Origin: Blastochloris tepida
Lineage (GTDB): Bacteria; Pseudomonadota; Alphaproteobacteria; Rhizobiales; Xanthobacteraceae
DNA: 64,000 bases
Assembly: GCF_003966715.1 (NCBI RefSeq)
Contig: NZ_AP018907.1
Location: 856,001-920,000 of the forward strand
Direction of reading: 5' to 3'
Below, piece by piece: positions 1 through 10,573 of the stretch. The notes beneath the pieces are model-generated. The model saw only the letters and a program-made list of their open reading frames with translations. It made no database searches and was not told the origin of the DNA. The translations under genes and the position numbers were made by a program. Position 1 is the first letter of the stretch. The number at the start of each line of letters is the position of its first letter.

Positions 1-2
1 AT

Positions 3-374
3 TCGGGCCTGCCGAAGGCCGAGATTCCGGCGCGGGTGGCGGCCGAGCTGTCGCGGCTCGGCATCGGCCATCTCGCCGAGCGCGCGAGTCATTCGCTCTC
101 GGGTGGCGAAAAGCAGCTCGCCGCGCTCGCCGCCGTGCTGGTGATGCGCCCCAGGCTCGTGGTGTTCGACGAGCCGACCACGCTGCTCGACCTCAGGAAC
201 CGCAATCGCATCCGCGCCGTCATCGATGCGCTGGCCGAATCGGCGCTGGTCGTCACCCACGATCTCGATCTCGTGCAGAGCTTCGAACGGGTGCTGGTGA
301 TCGAGGACGGCCGCATCGCCGCCGATGACGCGCCCGCCGCCGCCATCGCCTGGTATCGGGAGCGCGCCGCGTGA
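3..374 (+). CDS. bioM: Energy-coupling-factor transporter ATPase, BioM-like (5' end outside window)
   Basis: C-terminal half of an ABC ATPase that powers biotin uptake at the inner membrane. The reading frame is open from the window edge. The ABC signature LSGGEKQ, the Walker B stretch LVVFDEPT and the switch histidine in VVTHDLDL are all visible; the Walker A part lies outside. The stop codon overlaps the GTG start of the next gene (GTGA), so translation is probably coupled with bioN. Assignment to BioM rather than a cobalt or generic ECF ATPase rests on the adjacent bioN- and bioY-like genes. Confidence 0.85.
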   Translation, partial: SGLPKAEIPARVAAELSRLGIGHLAERASHSLSGGEKQLAALAAVLVMRPRLVVFDEPTTLLDLRNRNRIRAVIDALAESALVVTHDLDLVQSFERVLVIEDGRIAADDAPAAAIAWYRERAA

Positions 375-988
375 CCGCACCCCTTTATGTTGCCGGCGAC
401 AGCCTGCTGCACCGCGCGCCGGCGTCTGCCAAGCTCGCGTGTCTTGTGGTGCTCGGCACGGCCGTGTTCCTCACCGCCGATCTTGCGCTGCTTCTGCCCG
501 CCACGCTCGCCGCGGCGCTGCTGCTTGCGCTCGTCCGCCCGCCGCGGGCGCGGCTGGTGCGCCAGCTTGCCGGCAGCGCGATCCTGATCGGCGTGGTGGC
601 GCTCATCGCCGGCCTGTCGCAGGACTGGCACCATGCGGCGGTGGTGGCGCTGCGCTTTTCGGCCATTGTGCTGGCGGCGCTGGCGGTGACGCTGTCCACG
701 CGCGCCGCCGACATGCTGGAGGCGATCGAGGCGGCCCTGGCGCCGCTCGACCGGCGCGGCCTCGTCGATTCCGCCCGCATCGCGCTCGCCGTGTCGCTGG
801 TGCTGCGCTTCGTGCCCGAAATCCTCGGCCACTACCGCGAGATCCGCGAGGCACAGGCGGCGCGCGGGCTCGACGCCAATCCGGTGGCGCTGATCGTGCC
901 GCTGGTGGTGCGCACGCTCAAGGACGCCGACGACATCGCCGCCGCCATCGAGGCGCGCGGCTTTCCGCCCGAGCGGGCCGGGCGGTGA
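371..988 (+). CDS. bioN: Biotin ECF transporter transmembrane protein BioN
   Basis: A 205-residue EcfT-type membrane component linking the ATPase to the substrate-binding subunit. Several hydrophobic segments are seen (roughly residues 22-55, 65-90 and 130-145). The two Ala-Arg-Gly coupling motifs of EcfT proteins appear near the C-terminus, in AQAARGL and AIEARGF. It starts with GTG, overlapping the upstream ATPase by 4 bp. The short length and the bioY gene downstream support BioN. Confidence 0.85.
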   Translation: MTAPLYVAGDSLLHRAPASAKLACLVVLGTAVFLTADLALLLPATLAAALLLALVRPPRARLVRQLAGSAILIGVVALIAGLSQDWHHAAVVALRFSAIVLAALAVTLSTRAADMLEAIEAALAPLDRRGLVDSARIALAVSLVLRFVPEILGHYREIREAQAARGLDANPVALIVPLVVRTLKDADDIAAAIEARGFPPERAGR

Positions 989-1003
989 GGGGCGGGCGCG
1001 TCT

Positions 1004-1126
1004 GATACGGTTTCCGGTTGATCCCTTCGGGATACCGGAAACGGTCTCACCGAAAACCCCTTGTTCGATAATGGGGTTTTCGGCGATCGGAATACGGTTC
1101 TCCGGCTGATCAGCCGGAAACCGTAT
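1004..1126. repeat. Three-hairpin composite intergenic repeat, copy 1
   Basis: Three consecutive inverted repeats fill the bioN-bioY gap. Hairpin 1 has arms ATACGGTTTCCGG / CCGGAAACGGT (1005-1045). Hairpin 2 has arms CGAAAACCCC / GGGGTTTTCG (1051-1082). Hairpin 3 has arms ATACGGTTCTCCGG / CCGGAAACCGTAT (1092-1126). The left arm of hairpin 1 is also complementary to the right arm of hairpin 3, so the whole unit can fold as one long stem around the middle hairpin. A matching unit lies in the opposite orientation at 10,574-10,695. Confidence 0.85.
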
Positions 1127-1217
1127 GAAAAGACGGCCGGCGCGAAGCCGCTTGTCGGCGGCGGCCAAGCCATGGTCTGGTGCGACGCTCCCTTAAACTT
1201 GGCCGAAGCCTCTCGAC

Positions 1218-1784
1218 ATGACCATCCGCGACGTCGTCCTGATTGCCCTGTTCGCCGCGATCATCGTTGCCCTCGGGCTGGTGCCGGCCATTCCGGTCGC
1301 CGGCATTCCGGTGCCGATCACCCTGCAGACGCTGGGCGTGATGCTGGCCGGCGCTGTTCTCGGCCCCAAGCGGGGTGCTGCCGCCTGCCTGCTCGTCCTC
1401 CTGCTGGTGGTCATCGGCCTGCCGGTGCTGGCCGGCGGCCGCGGCGGGCTCGGCCTGATCCTCAGCCCCACCGGCGGCTTCCTTCTGGGGTTCGTGGCCT
1501 CGGCCTATGTCATCGGCTGGCTGGTCGCCCGGTTCGACCGTCTGCCGCTGGCGCGCGAGAAGCCGGCGGCGCGCGCCGCGCTCACCGTGCTCGCCTGCAT
1601 CATCGGCGGCATTGTGGTCGAATACGCCATCGGCATTCCGTGGCTGGCGGTGGCCGCCGGCCTGCCGCTGTCGAAGGCGGCGCTCGGCGCGCTGGCCTTC
1701 GTGCCGGGCGACCTCGTCAAGGCGATCATCGCCGGCCTCGTCGCCAGCGGCGTCAAGCGGGTCTATCCGATCGCGCCGAAATAG
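1218..1784 (+). CDS. bioY: Biotin-binding S component BioY
   Basis: A 188-residue, very hydrophobic protein of BioY size with about six membrane segments. The N-terminal block with VPITLQTLGVMLAG, followed by GPKRGA, is typical of BioY. It captures biotin and works with the BioM ATPase and BioN. It lies in the same direction as bioMN, 230 bp downstream, with a composite hairpin repeat in between. I see no clear BioR operator in this gap. Confidence 0.9.
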   Translation: MTIRDVVLIALFAAIIVALGLVPAIPVAGIPVPITLQTLGVMLAGAVLGPKRGAAACLLVLLLVVIGLPVLAGGRGGLGLILSPTGGFLLGFVASAYVIGWLVARFDRLPLAREKPAARAALTVLACIIGGIVVEYAIGIPWLAVAAGLPLSKAALGALAFVPGDLVKAIIAGLVASGVKRVYPIAPK

Positions 1785-1792
1785 ACCGGCGG

Positions 1793-3067
1793 TCAGCCGG
1801 CGCGCCCGATCGCCCGCCAGCCGATGTCGCGCCGGCAGAAGCCGCCCGGCCAGTCGATGCGGTCGACCGCGCGGTAGGCCTTGGCCTGCGCCTCGGCGAT
1901 GGTCGGCGCCATGGCGGTGACCCCCAGCACCCGCCCGCCGGCGGCGACGATGTCGTCGCCGCGCTGCGCGGTGCCGGCGTGGAACACCACCACGTCGGGA
2001 TCGCCCTGGGCGGCGCTGTCGAGGCCTCCGATCACCGTGCCGGTCTCGGGCTTGCCGGGATAGCCCTTGGCGGCCAGCACCACGGTCAGCGCCGCGTCGT
2101 CGTACCAGCGCAGCTCGACATCGCTCAGCGTGCCGTCGCGCGCCGCCATCAGCGCCGGCAGCAGGTCGGACACCAGGCGCATCATCAGCACCTGGCACTC
2201 GGGGTCGCCGAAGCGGACATTGTATTCGATGAGCTTGGGGCCGGTGCTGCCGACCATCAGCCCGGCATAGAGGATGCCCTTGAACGGGCATCCCTTTTCG
2301 GCCATCGCCCGCAGCGTCGGGCGGATGATCTCGGCCATGGTCCGCTCGACCACCTCCGGCGTCATCACCGGTGCCGGCGAATAGGCGCCCATGCCGCCGG
2401 TATTGGGGCCCTGGTCGTTGTCGAAGACGCGCTTGTGGTCCTGGGCGGTGGCGAGCGGCAGAGCGGTGGTGCCGTCGCTGAGCACGAAGAACGAGGCCTC
2501 CTCGCCGTCGAGGAACTCCTCCACCACCACGGCCGCCGTGCCGGGCGCGGCCGATTCGAACAGCTGGTCGAGCGCCGCCTCGGCCTCGGCCACGGTGGCG
2601 GCGACCACCACGCCCTTGCCGGCGGCGAGGCCATCGGCCTTGACCACGATCGGCGCGCCCTGCTGCCGCACATAGGCCTTGGCCGGCGCCAGCTCGGTGA
2701 AGGTGGCATAGGCGGCGGTGGGAATGCCGGCATCGCGGCACAGATCCTTGGTGAAGCCCTTGGAGCCCTCGAGCCGCGCCGCCGCCTTGGTGGGGCCGAA
2801 CGCCTTGATGCCGGCGGCCTCCAGGTCGTCGACCAGCCCCGCAACCAGCGGCGCCTCCGGCCCGACCACCACGAGGTCGATCTTCTTGACCCGGCAGAAG
2901 GCGATCACCGAGGCATGGTCGGCCGGGTCGAGCGAGACGCAGGCGGCCTCGGTGGCGATGCCGGGGTTGCCCGGCGCGCAATAGAGCTGCGTCATCAGCG
3001 GGCTCGCCGCGAGCTTCCAGGCCAAGGCATGTTCCCGGCCGCCCGAGCCGATCAAGAGCACGTTCAT
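1793..3067 (-). CDS. purD: Phosphoribosylamine-glycine ligase (GARS)
   Basis: A 424-residue ATP-grasp enzyme of purine synthesis that joins glycine to phosphoribosylamine. The N-terminal [13 protein letters not shown] and the ATP-grasp loop region around [13 protein letters not shown] are diagnostic, and the length is normal for PurD. It converges on bioY with only 8 bp between stop codons. The extra C-terminal tail after [17 protein letters not shown] is usual. Confidence 0.96.
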   Translation of the reverse strand: MNVLLIGSGGREHALAWKLAASPLMTQLYCAPGNPGIATEAACVSLDPADHASVIAFCRVKKIDLVVVGPEAPLVAGLVDDLEAAGIKAFGPTKAAARLEGSKGFTKDLCRDAGIPTAAYATFTELAPAKAYVRQQGAPIVVKADGLAAGKGVVVAATVAEAEAALDQLFESAAPGTAAVVVEEFLDGEEASFFVLSDGTTALPLATAQDHKRVFDNDQGPNTGGMGAYSPAPVMTPEVVERTMAEIIRPTLRAMAEKGCPFKGILYAGLMVGSTGPKLIEYNVRFGDPECQVLMMRLVSDLLPALMAARDGTLSDVELRWYDDAALTVVLAAKGYPGKPETGTVIGGLDSAAQGDPDVVVFHAGTAQRGDDIVAAGGRVLGVTAMAPTIAEAQAKAYRAVDRIDWPGGFCRRDIGWRAIGRAG

Positions 3068-3243
3068 GTTTCAATTCTCCGCTCGCGGCGAGGGGTAGCG
3101 AGGCGGCCGGCCGACCGCAAGCCTGCCGCGGCGCGCCGCGGCCTCGCGGGGTGGGCGAGGGGGCTTGAGCGCCCGCCATTCGGGCCGGGCCGGCCGGGCA
3201 CTTCGCCGGACACTCTAAAGTGTTGAATTATCGCACTCTCTTT

Positions 3244-3327
3244 CGCGAAACCGGTTCCCACTGCCGGCCGGAATGCTCTAGATGATACGGTTTCCGGTTG
3301 ATCCCCTCGGGATACCGGAAACCATAT
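3244..3327. repeat. Intergenic palindromes (two types)
   Basis: Two repeats lie between purD and the next gene. At 3244-3261 is CGCGAAACCGGTTCCCAC, a type I recognise from many Hyphomicrobiales intergenic regions; a related inverted copy is at 4367-4384. At 3285-3327 is a clean hairpin with arms ATACGGTTTCCGG and CCGGAAACCATAT, the same family as hairpin 1 of the composite repeat at 1004-1126. The arms differ at one position, which makes folding rather than coding the likely conserved property. Confidence 0.75.
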
Positions 3328-3389
3328 GGTTGCCTCGGGGCCAGGAGCTGGAGCACGATCCCGCGGGCTGCGGAAGAGGACTGAGGAAA

Positions 3390-4343
3390 ATGGATCGTCT
3401 GGTCACGGTGTTCGGAGGGTCGGGCTTCGTCGGGCGCCATATCGTGCGCGCGCTGGCGAAGGCCGGCTGGCGGGTGCGGGCGGCGGTGCGCCGGCCCGAT
3501 CTCGCCGGTCATCTGCAGCCGCTCGGCACGGTCGGCCAGATTTCCGCCGTCCAGGCCAATCTGCGCTATCCCGATTCGGTCCGTCAGGCGGTGGCGGGGG
3601 CGCACGCGGTGGTCAATGCCGTGGGCATCCTGTTCGAGACCGGCCGCCAGCGTTTCGATTCCCTGCATGCCGAGGGCGCCGGCACCGTCGCCGAGGCGGC
3701 GGCCGCGGCCGGTGCGCGTCTGGTGCACGTCTCGGCGATCGGCGCCGATCCCAAGTCGGCCTCGATCTATGCCCGCACCAAGGCGGCGGGCGAGGAGAAG
3801 GTGCGCGCCGCCGTGCCGGGGGCGGTGATCCTGCGGCCGTCCATCGTGTTCGGGCCGGAGGACGGCTTCTTCAATCTGTTCGCCTCGATCGCCCGCATCT
3901 CGCCGGTGCTGCCGCTGGTCGGCGGCGGCAAGACCTGCTTCCAGCCGGTCTATGTCGGCGACGTCGCCAAGGCGGCGCTCAAGGGCGTCGAGGGCACGGC
4001 GGCGCCCGGAATCTACGAGCTCGGCGGCCCGGAGGTGAAGACGTTCGAGGAGCTGCTGCGGATGGTGCTCGACATCACCGGCCGCAAGCGGCTGCTGGTG
4101 CCGCTGCCCTTCCCGGTGGCCTATCTGCAGGCGCTGGTGATGCAGTATCTGCCGAGCCCGCTGCTCACCCCCGATCAGGTGACGCTGCTGAAGAGCCACA
4201 ACATCGTCTCGCACGCGGCGATCCAGAGCGGCCACACGCTGGAAGGGCTCGGGATCACCCCCACCGCGCTGATGAGCGTGCTGCCCAACTATCTCAGCCG
4301 CTTCCGCCGCGAGGGCCAATTCTCGGAACCGCCGCCGGTGTGA
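3390..4343 (+). CDS. NDUFA9-like atypical short-chain dehydrogenase/reductase
   Basis: A 317-residue extended-SDR protein. The N-terminal VTVFGGSGFVGRHIV is a Rossmann GxxGxxG motif, and YARTK supplies the YxxxK pair. Relatives include the NDUFA9 accessory subunit of respiratory complex I and NAD(P)-binding quinone-oxidoreductase-like proteins common in alphaproteobacteria. The start was chosen at 3390 because AAGAGGA precedes it by 9 nt and the protein then begins directly with the Rossmann fold; the frame stays open further upstream through the repeat. Substrate unknown. Confidence 0.85.
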   Translation: MDRLVTVFGGSGFVGRHIVRALAKAGWRVRAAVRRPDLAGHLQPLGTVGQISAVQANLRYPDSVRQAVAGAHAVVNAVGILFETGRQRFDSLHAEGAGTVAEAAAAAGARLVHVSAIGADPKSASIYARTKAAGEEKVRAAVPGAVILRPSIVFGPEDGFFNLFASIARISPVLPLVGGGKTCFQPVYVGDVAKAALKGVEGTAAPGIYELGGPEVKTFEELLRMVLDITGRKRLLVPLPFPVAYLQALVMQYLPSPLLTPDQVTLLKSHNIVSHAAIQSGHTLEGLGITPTALMSVLPNYLSRFRREGQFSEPPPV

Positions 4344-4448
4344 GGGACAAAGCATCTCCCGCAAACGTGGCTACCGGCTTTGCGGAAGAAAATGTGACAC
4401 ACGAGAAACTTGGAGCGCCGATCTGATGCGGTCGGATCGTATGACGCC
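4344..4448. repeat. Convergent intergenic gap with Hyphomicrobiales-type repeat
   Basis: The gap between two convergent genes. It contains GTGGCTACCGGCTTTGCG (4367-4384), an inverted relative of the repeat at 3244-3261, followed by a small CGATC...GGATCG inverted repeat (about 4418-4438). It may double as a terminator for both genes. No coding signal. Confidence 0.55.
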
Positions 4449-5252
4449 CTAGCCGGCGCGCGGGCGGGAGACCACCAGCCGCAGCGAGCCGTCGAAGCGG
4501 GGCTGCGTGCGCAGGTGACCGTGGCGGCGGTCCCAGGTGCCCTCGGCGAGGGCGCGCCGCAGCCGCTCGATGCTGCGGGCGGTCTCGTCCTCGTCGATGA
4601 AGCTCCAGGCCGAGCAGGCTTGGCGCGCTGCAGCCTCCAGGAACCGTTCCGGCCGGCCGTAATAGGCCTCGTTGAAGCCGTCATGGCAGAGGAGGGGGAT
4701 CGGCACCGGCCGCACCTCGGTGATGCCGCCGAGCGCGGCGGCGATGCGGCGCAGCGACGGGTAGCGCCGCGCCTCGGTCTCGAGCACCGCCGGCGCATAG
4801 TCGGCGAGCCAGAAGCGCGTCACGAGATCGGGGTCGCAGGTGAGCACCACCGCCGGGCCGCGGGTCACCCGCCGCATCTCGGACAGGCCCGCCTCCAGAT
4901 CATGCCATTGATGGACGGTGAAGGTGGCCATCGCGGCGGCGAAGCTGCGGTCGGCGAAGGGCAGGCGCTCGGCACAGGCGGCGATCGCCGCCGGCAACGC
5001 GGCCGGGCGCTGCGTCCGCATCGCCGCCGACGGCTCGACCGCGACCACCGCGCGGTCGTGCGGCTCGTAGGATCCGGCACCGGCCCCGACATTGAGCACG
5101 CTCTCCGCCGGACCGAGCGCCGCGGCGATGAGGGCGGCGATCTGCGGCTCCGGCTGGCGGAAGGCGGCGTAGCCTGAGCCGATCGCCCCATAATCGGTGT
5201 CGCCGGCACTGCCGTCGCGGCGGCCGGCGACTGTCGCCTCCGCCGCGCTCAT
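4449..5252 (-). CDS. Class I SAM-dependent methyltransferase
   Basis: A 267-residue methyltransferase of unknown substrate. [13 protein letters not shown] is the SAM-binding motif I, and the acidic end of strand 2 (VVAVEPS) and [13 protein letters not shown] (motif II region) follow in the normal order. An ATG at 5252 overlaps the uppP stop as ATGA, which favours this start over the ATG at 5264. The overlap implies co-transcription with uppP, but I see no functional link. Confidence 0.85.
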   Translation of the reverse strand: MSAAEATVAGRRDGSAGDTDYGAIGSGYAAFRQPEPQIAALIAAALGPAESVLNVGAGAGSYEPHDRAVVAVEPSAAMRTQRPAALPAAIAACAERLPFADRSFAAAMATFTVHQWHDLEAGLSEMRRVTRGPAVVLTCDPDLVTRFWLADYAPAVLETEARRYPSLRRIAAALGGITEVRPVPIPLLCHDGFNEAYYGRPERFLEAAARQACSAWSFIDEDETARSIERLRRALAEGTWDRRHGHLRTQPRFDGSLRLVVSRPRAG

Positions 5253-6055
5253 CCGATCAGCCACAAACCGAGCAGGCCCAGCGTGCCGGCGGCGATGCGG
5301 TAATAGGCGAAGGGCGCGAAGCCGTGCCGGGCGACGAAGTCGAGCAGCGTCTTGACCACCAGCACCGCCGCGCAGAACGCCGCGACGAAGCCGACCAGGA
5401 TCAAGAGGCCGTCGTCGGCGCTGAGCACCGACCAGTTCTTATAGAGGTCGTAGGTGAAGGCGCCGGCCATGGTCGGCAGCGCCAGGAAGAAGGAGAATTC
5501 GGCGGCTGCGCGCTTGTCCACCCCCATCAGCATGGCGCCGACGATGGTGGCGCCCGAGCGCGACACGCCGGGGATCATCGCCACGGTCTGACAGCAGCCG
5601 ATGCCGAAACACATCAGCGGCGTCAGCCGCATGGCGTCAAAGTGGCGCTGGGGCAGCCGCAGCCGGTCGACGATCAGAAGCACCACGCCGCCGAGGATCA
5701 AGGTGATGCAGACCAAAGCCGGTGTTTCGAACAGCACACGCTTGATGAAACCGTGGGCAAGTACGCCGATGACTGCGGCCGGCAGGAAACCGACAACAAT
5801 TCCGATGACGAACCGTCGTGCTTGAGGATCTGTCGGCAGGCGGATGGCGACATCGACAAAGCGGGTGGAGTAGACAACCAGGATTGCCAGGATGGCGCCA
5901 AGTTGGATCAAGACTTCGAACGTCTTTCCCGATGACTCGAAGCCGAGAAAGTGGCCGACCAGCAGGAGGTGACCGGTCGACGATACGGGAATGAATTCGG
6001 TTAAACCTTCGATGAGTCCAAGGAAGGTGGCCTCGATCAAATCGCCGAGTGTCAT
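5249..6055 (-). CDS. uppP: Undecaprenyl-diphosphatase UppP (BacA)
   Basis: A 268-residue multi-pass membrane phosphatase that recycles undecaprenyl diphosphate for peptidoglycan synthesis. Both family motifs are present: [17 protein letters not shown] near the N-terminus and [10 protein letters not shown] in the middle, together forming the active site facing the periplasm. The start at 6055 gives the usual [13 protein letters not shown] beginning and normal length, although the frame is open upstream. Confidence 0.96.
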   Translation of the reverse strand: MTLGDLIEATFLGLIEGLTEFIPVSSTGHLLLVGHFLGFESSGKTFEVLIQLGAILAILVVYSTRFVDVAIRLPTDPQARRFVIGIVVGFLPAAVIGVLAHGFIKRVLFETPALVCITLILGGVVLLIVDRLRLPQRHFDAMRLTPLMCFGIGCCQTVAMIPGVSRSGATIVGAMLMGVDKRAAAEFSFFLALPTMAGAFTYDLYKNWSVLSADDGLLILVGFVAAFCAAVLVVKTLLDFVARHGFAPFAYYRIAAGTLGLLGLWLIG

Positions 6056-6329
6056 ATTATCCCCCGATGCCGAAGGAATCAGCGTGCGCCGCACGGCACT
6101 TCGGCAAGGCTTCTTTCCACGAGAGCAGGCTTTACTGCAAGCGCTTGGCCGAAAGCTCCATACTGAAACGGCTATGGCGCCGTTGACGCTACCGGGGACG
6201 GCGGTTATAGAGCCGCGACGCGAGTTGCGGCCCGGTGAGCCGGCGAACCGAAAACGTCGCTCAAGCCCTCCGCAGAAGCTGACAGCAGGCGCGGCGTCGG
6301 ACCGCACCCAGACTTACAGGATTCAGGCC

Positions 6330-6596
6330 ATGGCCAACACCAGTTCCGCCAAGAAAGCGGCCCGCAAGATCGCCCGCCGGACCGCCATCAACAAGATGCG
6401 CCGCACCCGGGTGCGCACCGCGGTGCGCAAGGTCGAAGACGCCCTCGCCAAGGGCGATGCGACGGCCGCCGCCGCCGCGCTCAAGCTCGCCGAGCCGGAG
6501 ATCATGCGTTCGGTCGGCAAGGGCATCCTCCACCGCAACACCGCGTCGCGCAAAGTCTCGCGCCTGACCAAGCGGGTGAAGAAGATCGCCGACTGA
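6330..6596 (+). CDS. rpsT: 30S ribosomal protein S20
   Basis: An 88-residue, highly basic protein that binds 16S rRNA. The sequence from [13 protein letters not shown] through [16 protein letters not shown] is standard S20. The start at 6330 is fixed by family length; the frame continues upstream without homology. Its position just before dnaA matches many alphaproteobacterial chromosomes. Confidence 0.97.
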   Translation: MANTSSAKKAARKIARRTAINKMRRTRVRTAVRKVEDALAKGDATAAAAALKLAEPEIMRSVGKGILHRNTASRKVSRLTKRVKKIAD

Positions 6597-6692
6597 GGCG
6601 GGGCGCCGGGGCGCCAGCTGCGCCGCCTCTGCCCGCCCGCGGCGGGCGATGGCAGGCGGACCGGCCCCGCGACACAAATGGTTCAAGGATGG

Positions 6693-6722
6693 AATCCGGC
6701 ACTTGTCACCAAGTGCCGGATT
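6693..6722 (+). terminator. rho-independent terminator after rpsT
   Basis: Perfect 12-bp arms AATCCGGCACTT / AAGTGCCGGATT with a 6-nt loop, followed by TTCTG. It lies 96 bp after the rpsT stop. A short, interrupted T tract makes it a modest terminator. Confidence 0.75.
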
Positions 6723-7732
6723 TCTGCTATTCTGGCTTGAAATTTCTATGACGCCGCACGCAGGGGGATGAAATTCATCCGGCGACCCCACTTTTCACGA
6801 TGGCGGATCCGATTCGGTCATCCGGAACCATACGTAAATTTCCCATTGACTCAATTTTCCGGTTTGGGGGGCGCAGGGGCCGCTTGGCAGGCTTTGGCCG
6901 TCGGTCTCGCCGCTCAGATTTTCTCCTGAATAATCAATTGTTTGGACCCTAAGCGGCGGCGGGGCCGGGATTCTCGATCGGTTCCAAACGGGCCGAACGG
7001 GCCGATTTCGGGATTGTGGGCGAGTGTTGCAACGGCGACGCCCAGCCAAGATTCCGGCAGAATCCTCAGAGATTTGCCGGCTGACCTTTGCCCCCCGCGC
7101 CGTGCTTTTGTTTCGGCACCGATCCGGCCGCGCGCCGCAGCCGGGTTGGACGCGAGTTGCGAAGGCCGGGATGCGTGTTAAGACTCCGTTCACCTGCGGG
7201 GGTCATCCCCAGGTAAGTCTGTTCGTTCAGAGTTATTTTTAGTTGGAGCTGCGGAGAGCATGACCATGCAAGGGTTTCCCAAACGGACCCCGATCTTGGT
7301 CTAGTTATCCAGCAGTCGATATACTTGCGAACTTGTTTTGGGGGCCAGCCGGCGTCCTGTCGGCGGGTGGCGTAACAAGTATCGACATTCCAAGTAAGAA
7401 GAGCTGCGCGTTGTTGCAGCCGAGGGACAGCTATGTCTGGAATTGCACCGAACGGAGAGTGCCGGGGTCACACTGGCCCGCGATCTCCGATTGACCGCGC
7501 GCCTCGGCCCTGTGGGTCGGGGATCAAGCCCGATGCCGTCTCTGCCGCTGATGTCCGGGGACCGAACGGCCCTCGGGTCGGGGCGGTGCCGGCAGCGGCA
7601 CGCGCGGTCCCATTCCCGGGCGCACCCAGCGTGCGCTGAACGCGACTTCCGGCAACGAAACCGACGTGTCTCCTGCCTGGCGGGGCAGAGGGGCATGACG
7701 ATTGCGACCATCGACGAAAAGCGGAGCGGCGG
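6723..7732. other. rpsT-dnaA intergenic region, no convincing gene
   Basis: About 1 kb with locally lower GC. Short open frames exist, but none has protein-like composition or a ribosome site. It presumably holds the dnaA promoter. A single weak DnaA-box-like TTATCCAGC sits at 7305-7313 (7 of 9 to the consensus). One such site does not support calling this the chromosomal origin. Confidence 0.6.
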
Positions 7733-9262
7733 ATGTTGAAGAGCGAAGGTCTGGAGACCGGTTTTTTCCCGGGCCACAAATCGGTACGGAGCGCCCAGCC
7801 TGCGTTTGCGCGGACGTCGACGCGGTTTGACACCCAGTTCGACTCGCAAATGGCGGCGGCCTCGTGGGATCGCGTGCGCTCCCGGCTGAAGTCGACGCTG
7901 GGCGAGGAGGTCTATGCGAGCTGGTTCGCCTGCATGCAGCTCGATGCGGTGGCCGGCGAGGGCGTGCGCCTGTCGGTGCCCACGCGCTTCCTGAAGAGCT
8001 GGATCCAGACCCATTATGCCGAGCCGCTCGACGCCTTCTGGCGCGAGGAGATGCCGAGCCTGAAGCAGGTGGATCTGGTGGTCCGCTCGGCGGTGGCGCG
8101 GCTGCCGGCCCGCCCGGCGGCGGTCGAGCCGGCGCCTGCGGCGGCGCCCGCGCTGCCGGCCGGCACGCGGCCGCGGCCGATGCCGATCGTCGACACCCCG
8201 TTCGCCAATGTCGAGGGGCTGCCGGCCTCGCCGCTCGATCCGCGCCTGACCTTCGAGACCTTCATGGTCGGGCGCTCGAACACGCTGGCCCACGCCGCGG
8301 CGCAGGAGATCGCCGAGTCGCGTGCCGGCGAGAGCATCCGCTTCAATCCGCTCTATGTTCATGCCGCGGTCGGGCTCGGCAAGACCCACCTGCTGCAGGC
8401 GATCGCGTGGCGGGCGAGCCGGCTCGGTCGGCGCGTGCTGTATCTTACGGCAGAGAAGTTCATGTTCGGCTTCGTGGCGGCGCTGAAGAACCAGACGGCG
8501 CTGGCCTTCAAGGAGGCGCTGCGCGGCATCGATCTTCTGATCATCGACGACCTGCAGTTCCTGCAGGGCAAGTCGGTGCAGCAGGAATTCTGCCACACGC
8601 TCAATGCCTTGATCGATTCCGGCCGGCCCGTGGTGATCGCTGCCGACCGGCCGCCGGGCGAGCTTGAGAGCCTGGACGAGCGGGTGCGCTCGCGCCTTGC
8701 CGGCGGCCTGTCGGTCGAGATCGGCCCGCTGGAGGAGGAGCTGCGCCGCGCCATCCTGGCGGCGCGCATCGGCCAGATCCGCACCAAGCATCCCGGCTTC
8801 GAGGTGCCCGCCGAGGTGGTCGACTATGTCGCCGCCCAGGTGACCGCCAATGGCCGCGACCTCGACGGCGCCCTCAACCGGCTGCTCGCCCACAACACGC
8901 TGACGAGCTGCCCGGTGACGCTGGAGATGGCCGAGCACGCCATCCGCGACCTCGTGCGGCATACCGATACCAAGCGGGTGCGGATCGAGGACATCATCCG
9001 CCTCGTCGCCGAGCACTCCGGCATTTCCAAGCAGGACATCCTGTCCTCGCGCCGCACCGCCAATGTCGTGCTGCCGCGGCAGGTGGCCATGTATCTGGCG
9101 AAGACGCTGACCCTGCGTTCGCTGCCGGAGATCGGCCGCAGGTTCGGCGGGCGCGACCACACCACGGTGCTGCACGCGGTCCGCAAGATCGAGGAGAAGG
9201 TCAAGACCGACCGGGCGTTCGCCGACGAGGTCGAGCTTCTCAAGCGGCGCATCCTCGACTAG
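7733..9262 (+). CDS. dnaA: Chromosomal replication initiator DnaA
   Basis: A 509-residue AAA+ initiator that opens oriC and loads DnaB. Domain I lies at about residues 43-110. A proline/alanine-rich linker follows (about 123-155). Walker A GLGKTH is near 214-219 and Walker [10 protein letters not shown] near 268-276. The C-terminal DNA-binding domain carries the DnaA signature [16 protein letters not shown]. The first 39 residues are not typical, so translation may instead begin at the ATG at 7850. Confidence 0.96.
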   Translation: MLKSEGLETGFFPGHKSVRSAQPAFARTSTRFDTQFDSQMAAASWDRVRSRLKSTLGEEVYASWFACMQLDAVAGEGVRLSVPTRFLKSWIQTHYAEPLDAFWREEMPSLKQVDLVVRSAVARLPARPAAVEPAPAAAPALPAGTRPRPMPIVDTPFANVEGLPASPLDPRLTFETFMVGRSNTLAHAAAQEIAESRAGESIRFNPLYVHAAVGLGKTHLLQAIAWRASRLGRRVLYLTAEKFMFGFVAALKNQTALAFKEALRGIDLLIIDDLQFLQGKSVQQEFCHTLNALIDSGRPVVIAADRPPGELESLDERVRSRLAGGLSVEIGPLEEELRRAILAARIGQIRTKHPGFEVPAEVVDYVAAQVTANGRDLDGALNRLLAHNTLTSCPVTLEMAEHAIRDLVRHTDTKRVRIEDIIRLVAEHSGISKQDILSSRRTANVVLPRQVAMYLAKTLTLRSLPEIGRRFGGRDHTTVLHAVRKIEEKVKTDRAFADEVELLKRRILD

Positions 9263-9454
9263 AGGGATCGCTCCGGCGCATCCTGGCCGGGTGCCGATTG
9301 GCGGAAGGGCCTTCGCATTGCTGCGAATCCTGCGCTAAAGTCCCTGTTCCCGGCCCGGGTGGCCGGGGGGAGGGCCGCTCGGCCTCAGCCCGTCTGCGTC
9401 TTCCGGAGCTTTCCGCCGCGCGGCCTCGCGCCGCCGGCAGTCGAGGTGTCGTCA

Positions 9455-10573
9455 ATGCGTACCATCGTCGAGCGGGCCGACCTCGCCAAATCGCTTGGCC
9501 ACGTCCACCGCGTGGTGGAGAAGCGCAACACCATTCCCATTCTCGCCAACGTGCTGCTGCGCGCCGACGGCACGCGGCTGGAGCTGAAGGCGACCGACCT
9601 CGACCTGGAGGTGGTGGAGTCGATCGCCGCCGACGTGAAGCTCGCGGGCGCCACCACCGTGCCGGCGCACATGTTCCATGACATCGTGCGCAAGCTGCCG
9701 GAGGGGGCCGAGATCTCGCTGGAGGCCGACACGGCCAAGGGCACGCTGGTGATCCGCGCCGGCCGCGCCCGCTTCCAGCTCCAGACCCTGCCGGAATCCG
9801 ACTTTCCCGACCTCACGGCCGGCGAGTTCGGCCACCGCTTCACGCTGAGCGCGGCCGACCTCAAGCGGCTGCTCGACAAGACCCAGTTCGCGATCTCGAC
9901 CGAGGAGACGCGCTACTATCTGAACGGCATCTATCTGCACACCATCTCCGGCCCCGAGGGCGAGATGCTGCGGGCGGTCGCCACCGACGGCCACCGTCTG
10001 GCCCAGGTCGAGTTCGCCGCCCCCGCCGGCGCCACCGGCATGCCGGGGGTGATCGTGCCGCGCAAGACCGTGGCCGAGGTGCAGCGCCTGCTGGAGGACG
10101 GCTCGACCGAGGTGCAGATCGAGCTCTCGACCGCCAAGATCCGCTTCGCCTTCGGCGACACCGTGCTGACCTCGAAGCTGATCGACGGCACCTTCCCCGA
10201 TTACGCGCGGGTCATCCCGGTCGCCAACGACAAGACGCTGCTGGTCGACAAGGCGGATTTCGCCGCCGCCGTCGATCGCGTCTCGACCGTGTCGAGCGAG
10301 CGCGGCCGCGCGGTCAAGCTCGCGCTGTCGGAAGGCAAGCTGGTGCTGACCGTCACCAATCCGGACTCCGGGTCGGCCACCGAGGAGATCGAGGCCGACT
10401 ATGCCGCCGATCCGCTCGAGATCGGCTTCAACTCGCGCTATCTCCTGGAGATCACCGGCCAGCTCGAAGGCGACGATGCCGAGCTCAAGCTGGCCGATCC
10501 CGGCTCGCCGACGCTGCTGCGCGACAAGGACAGCCGCGGCGCGCTCTATGTGCTGATGCCGATGCGGGTGTGA
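9455..10573 (+). CDS. dnaN: DNA polymerase III beta sliding clamp
   Basis: A 372-residue clamp that tethers polymerase III to DNA. MRTIVERADLAKSLGHV at the start, EKRNTIPILANVLL in domain I and the C-terminal YVLMPMRV are typical. The chosen start (9455) gives exactly the family length. It lies 192 bp after dnaA in the same direction. Confidence 0.97.
   Translation: MRTIVERADLAKSLGHVHRVVEKRNTIPILANVLLRADGTRLELKATDLDLEVVESIAADVKLAGATTVPAHMFHDIVRKLPEGAEISLEADTAKGTLVIRAGRARFQLQTLPESDFPDLTAGEFGHRFTLSAADLKRLLDKTQFAISTEETRYYLNGIYLHTISGPEGEMLRAVATDGHRLAQVEFAAPAGATGMPGVIVPRKTVAEVQRLLEDGSTEVQIELSTAKIRFAFGDTVLTSKLIDGTFPDYARVIPVANDKTLLVDKADFAAAVDRVSTVSSERGRAVKLALSEGKLVLTVTNPDSGSATEEIEADYAADPLEIGFNSRYLLEITGQLEGDDAELKLADPGSPTLLRDKDSRGALYVLMPMRV

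Noticed and set aside
1061..3226. Long open frame opposite purD
   Set aside because: Antisense shadow of the GC-rich purD gene; the composition is Arg/Ala/Gly-rich without any domain.
5991..6329. N-terminal extension of rpsT
   Set aside because: S20 is about 88 residues and starts [10 protein letters not shown]; the upstream part overlaps the divergent uppP start region and has no homology.
6723..7732. Chromosomal origin oriC
   Set aside because: Only one weak DnaA-box-like site was found and no clear AT-rich unwinding region with box clusters; in many alphaproteobacteria oriC is not next to dnaA.
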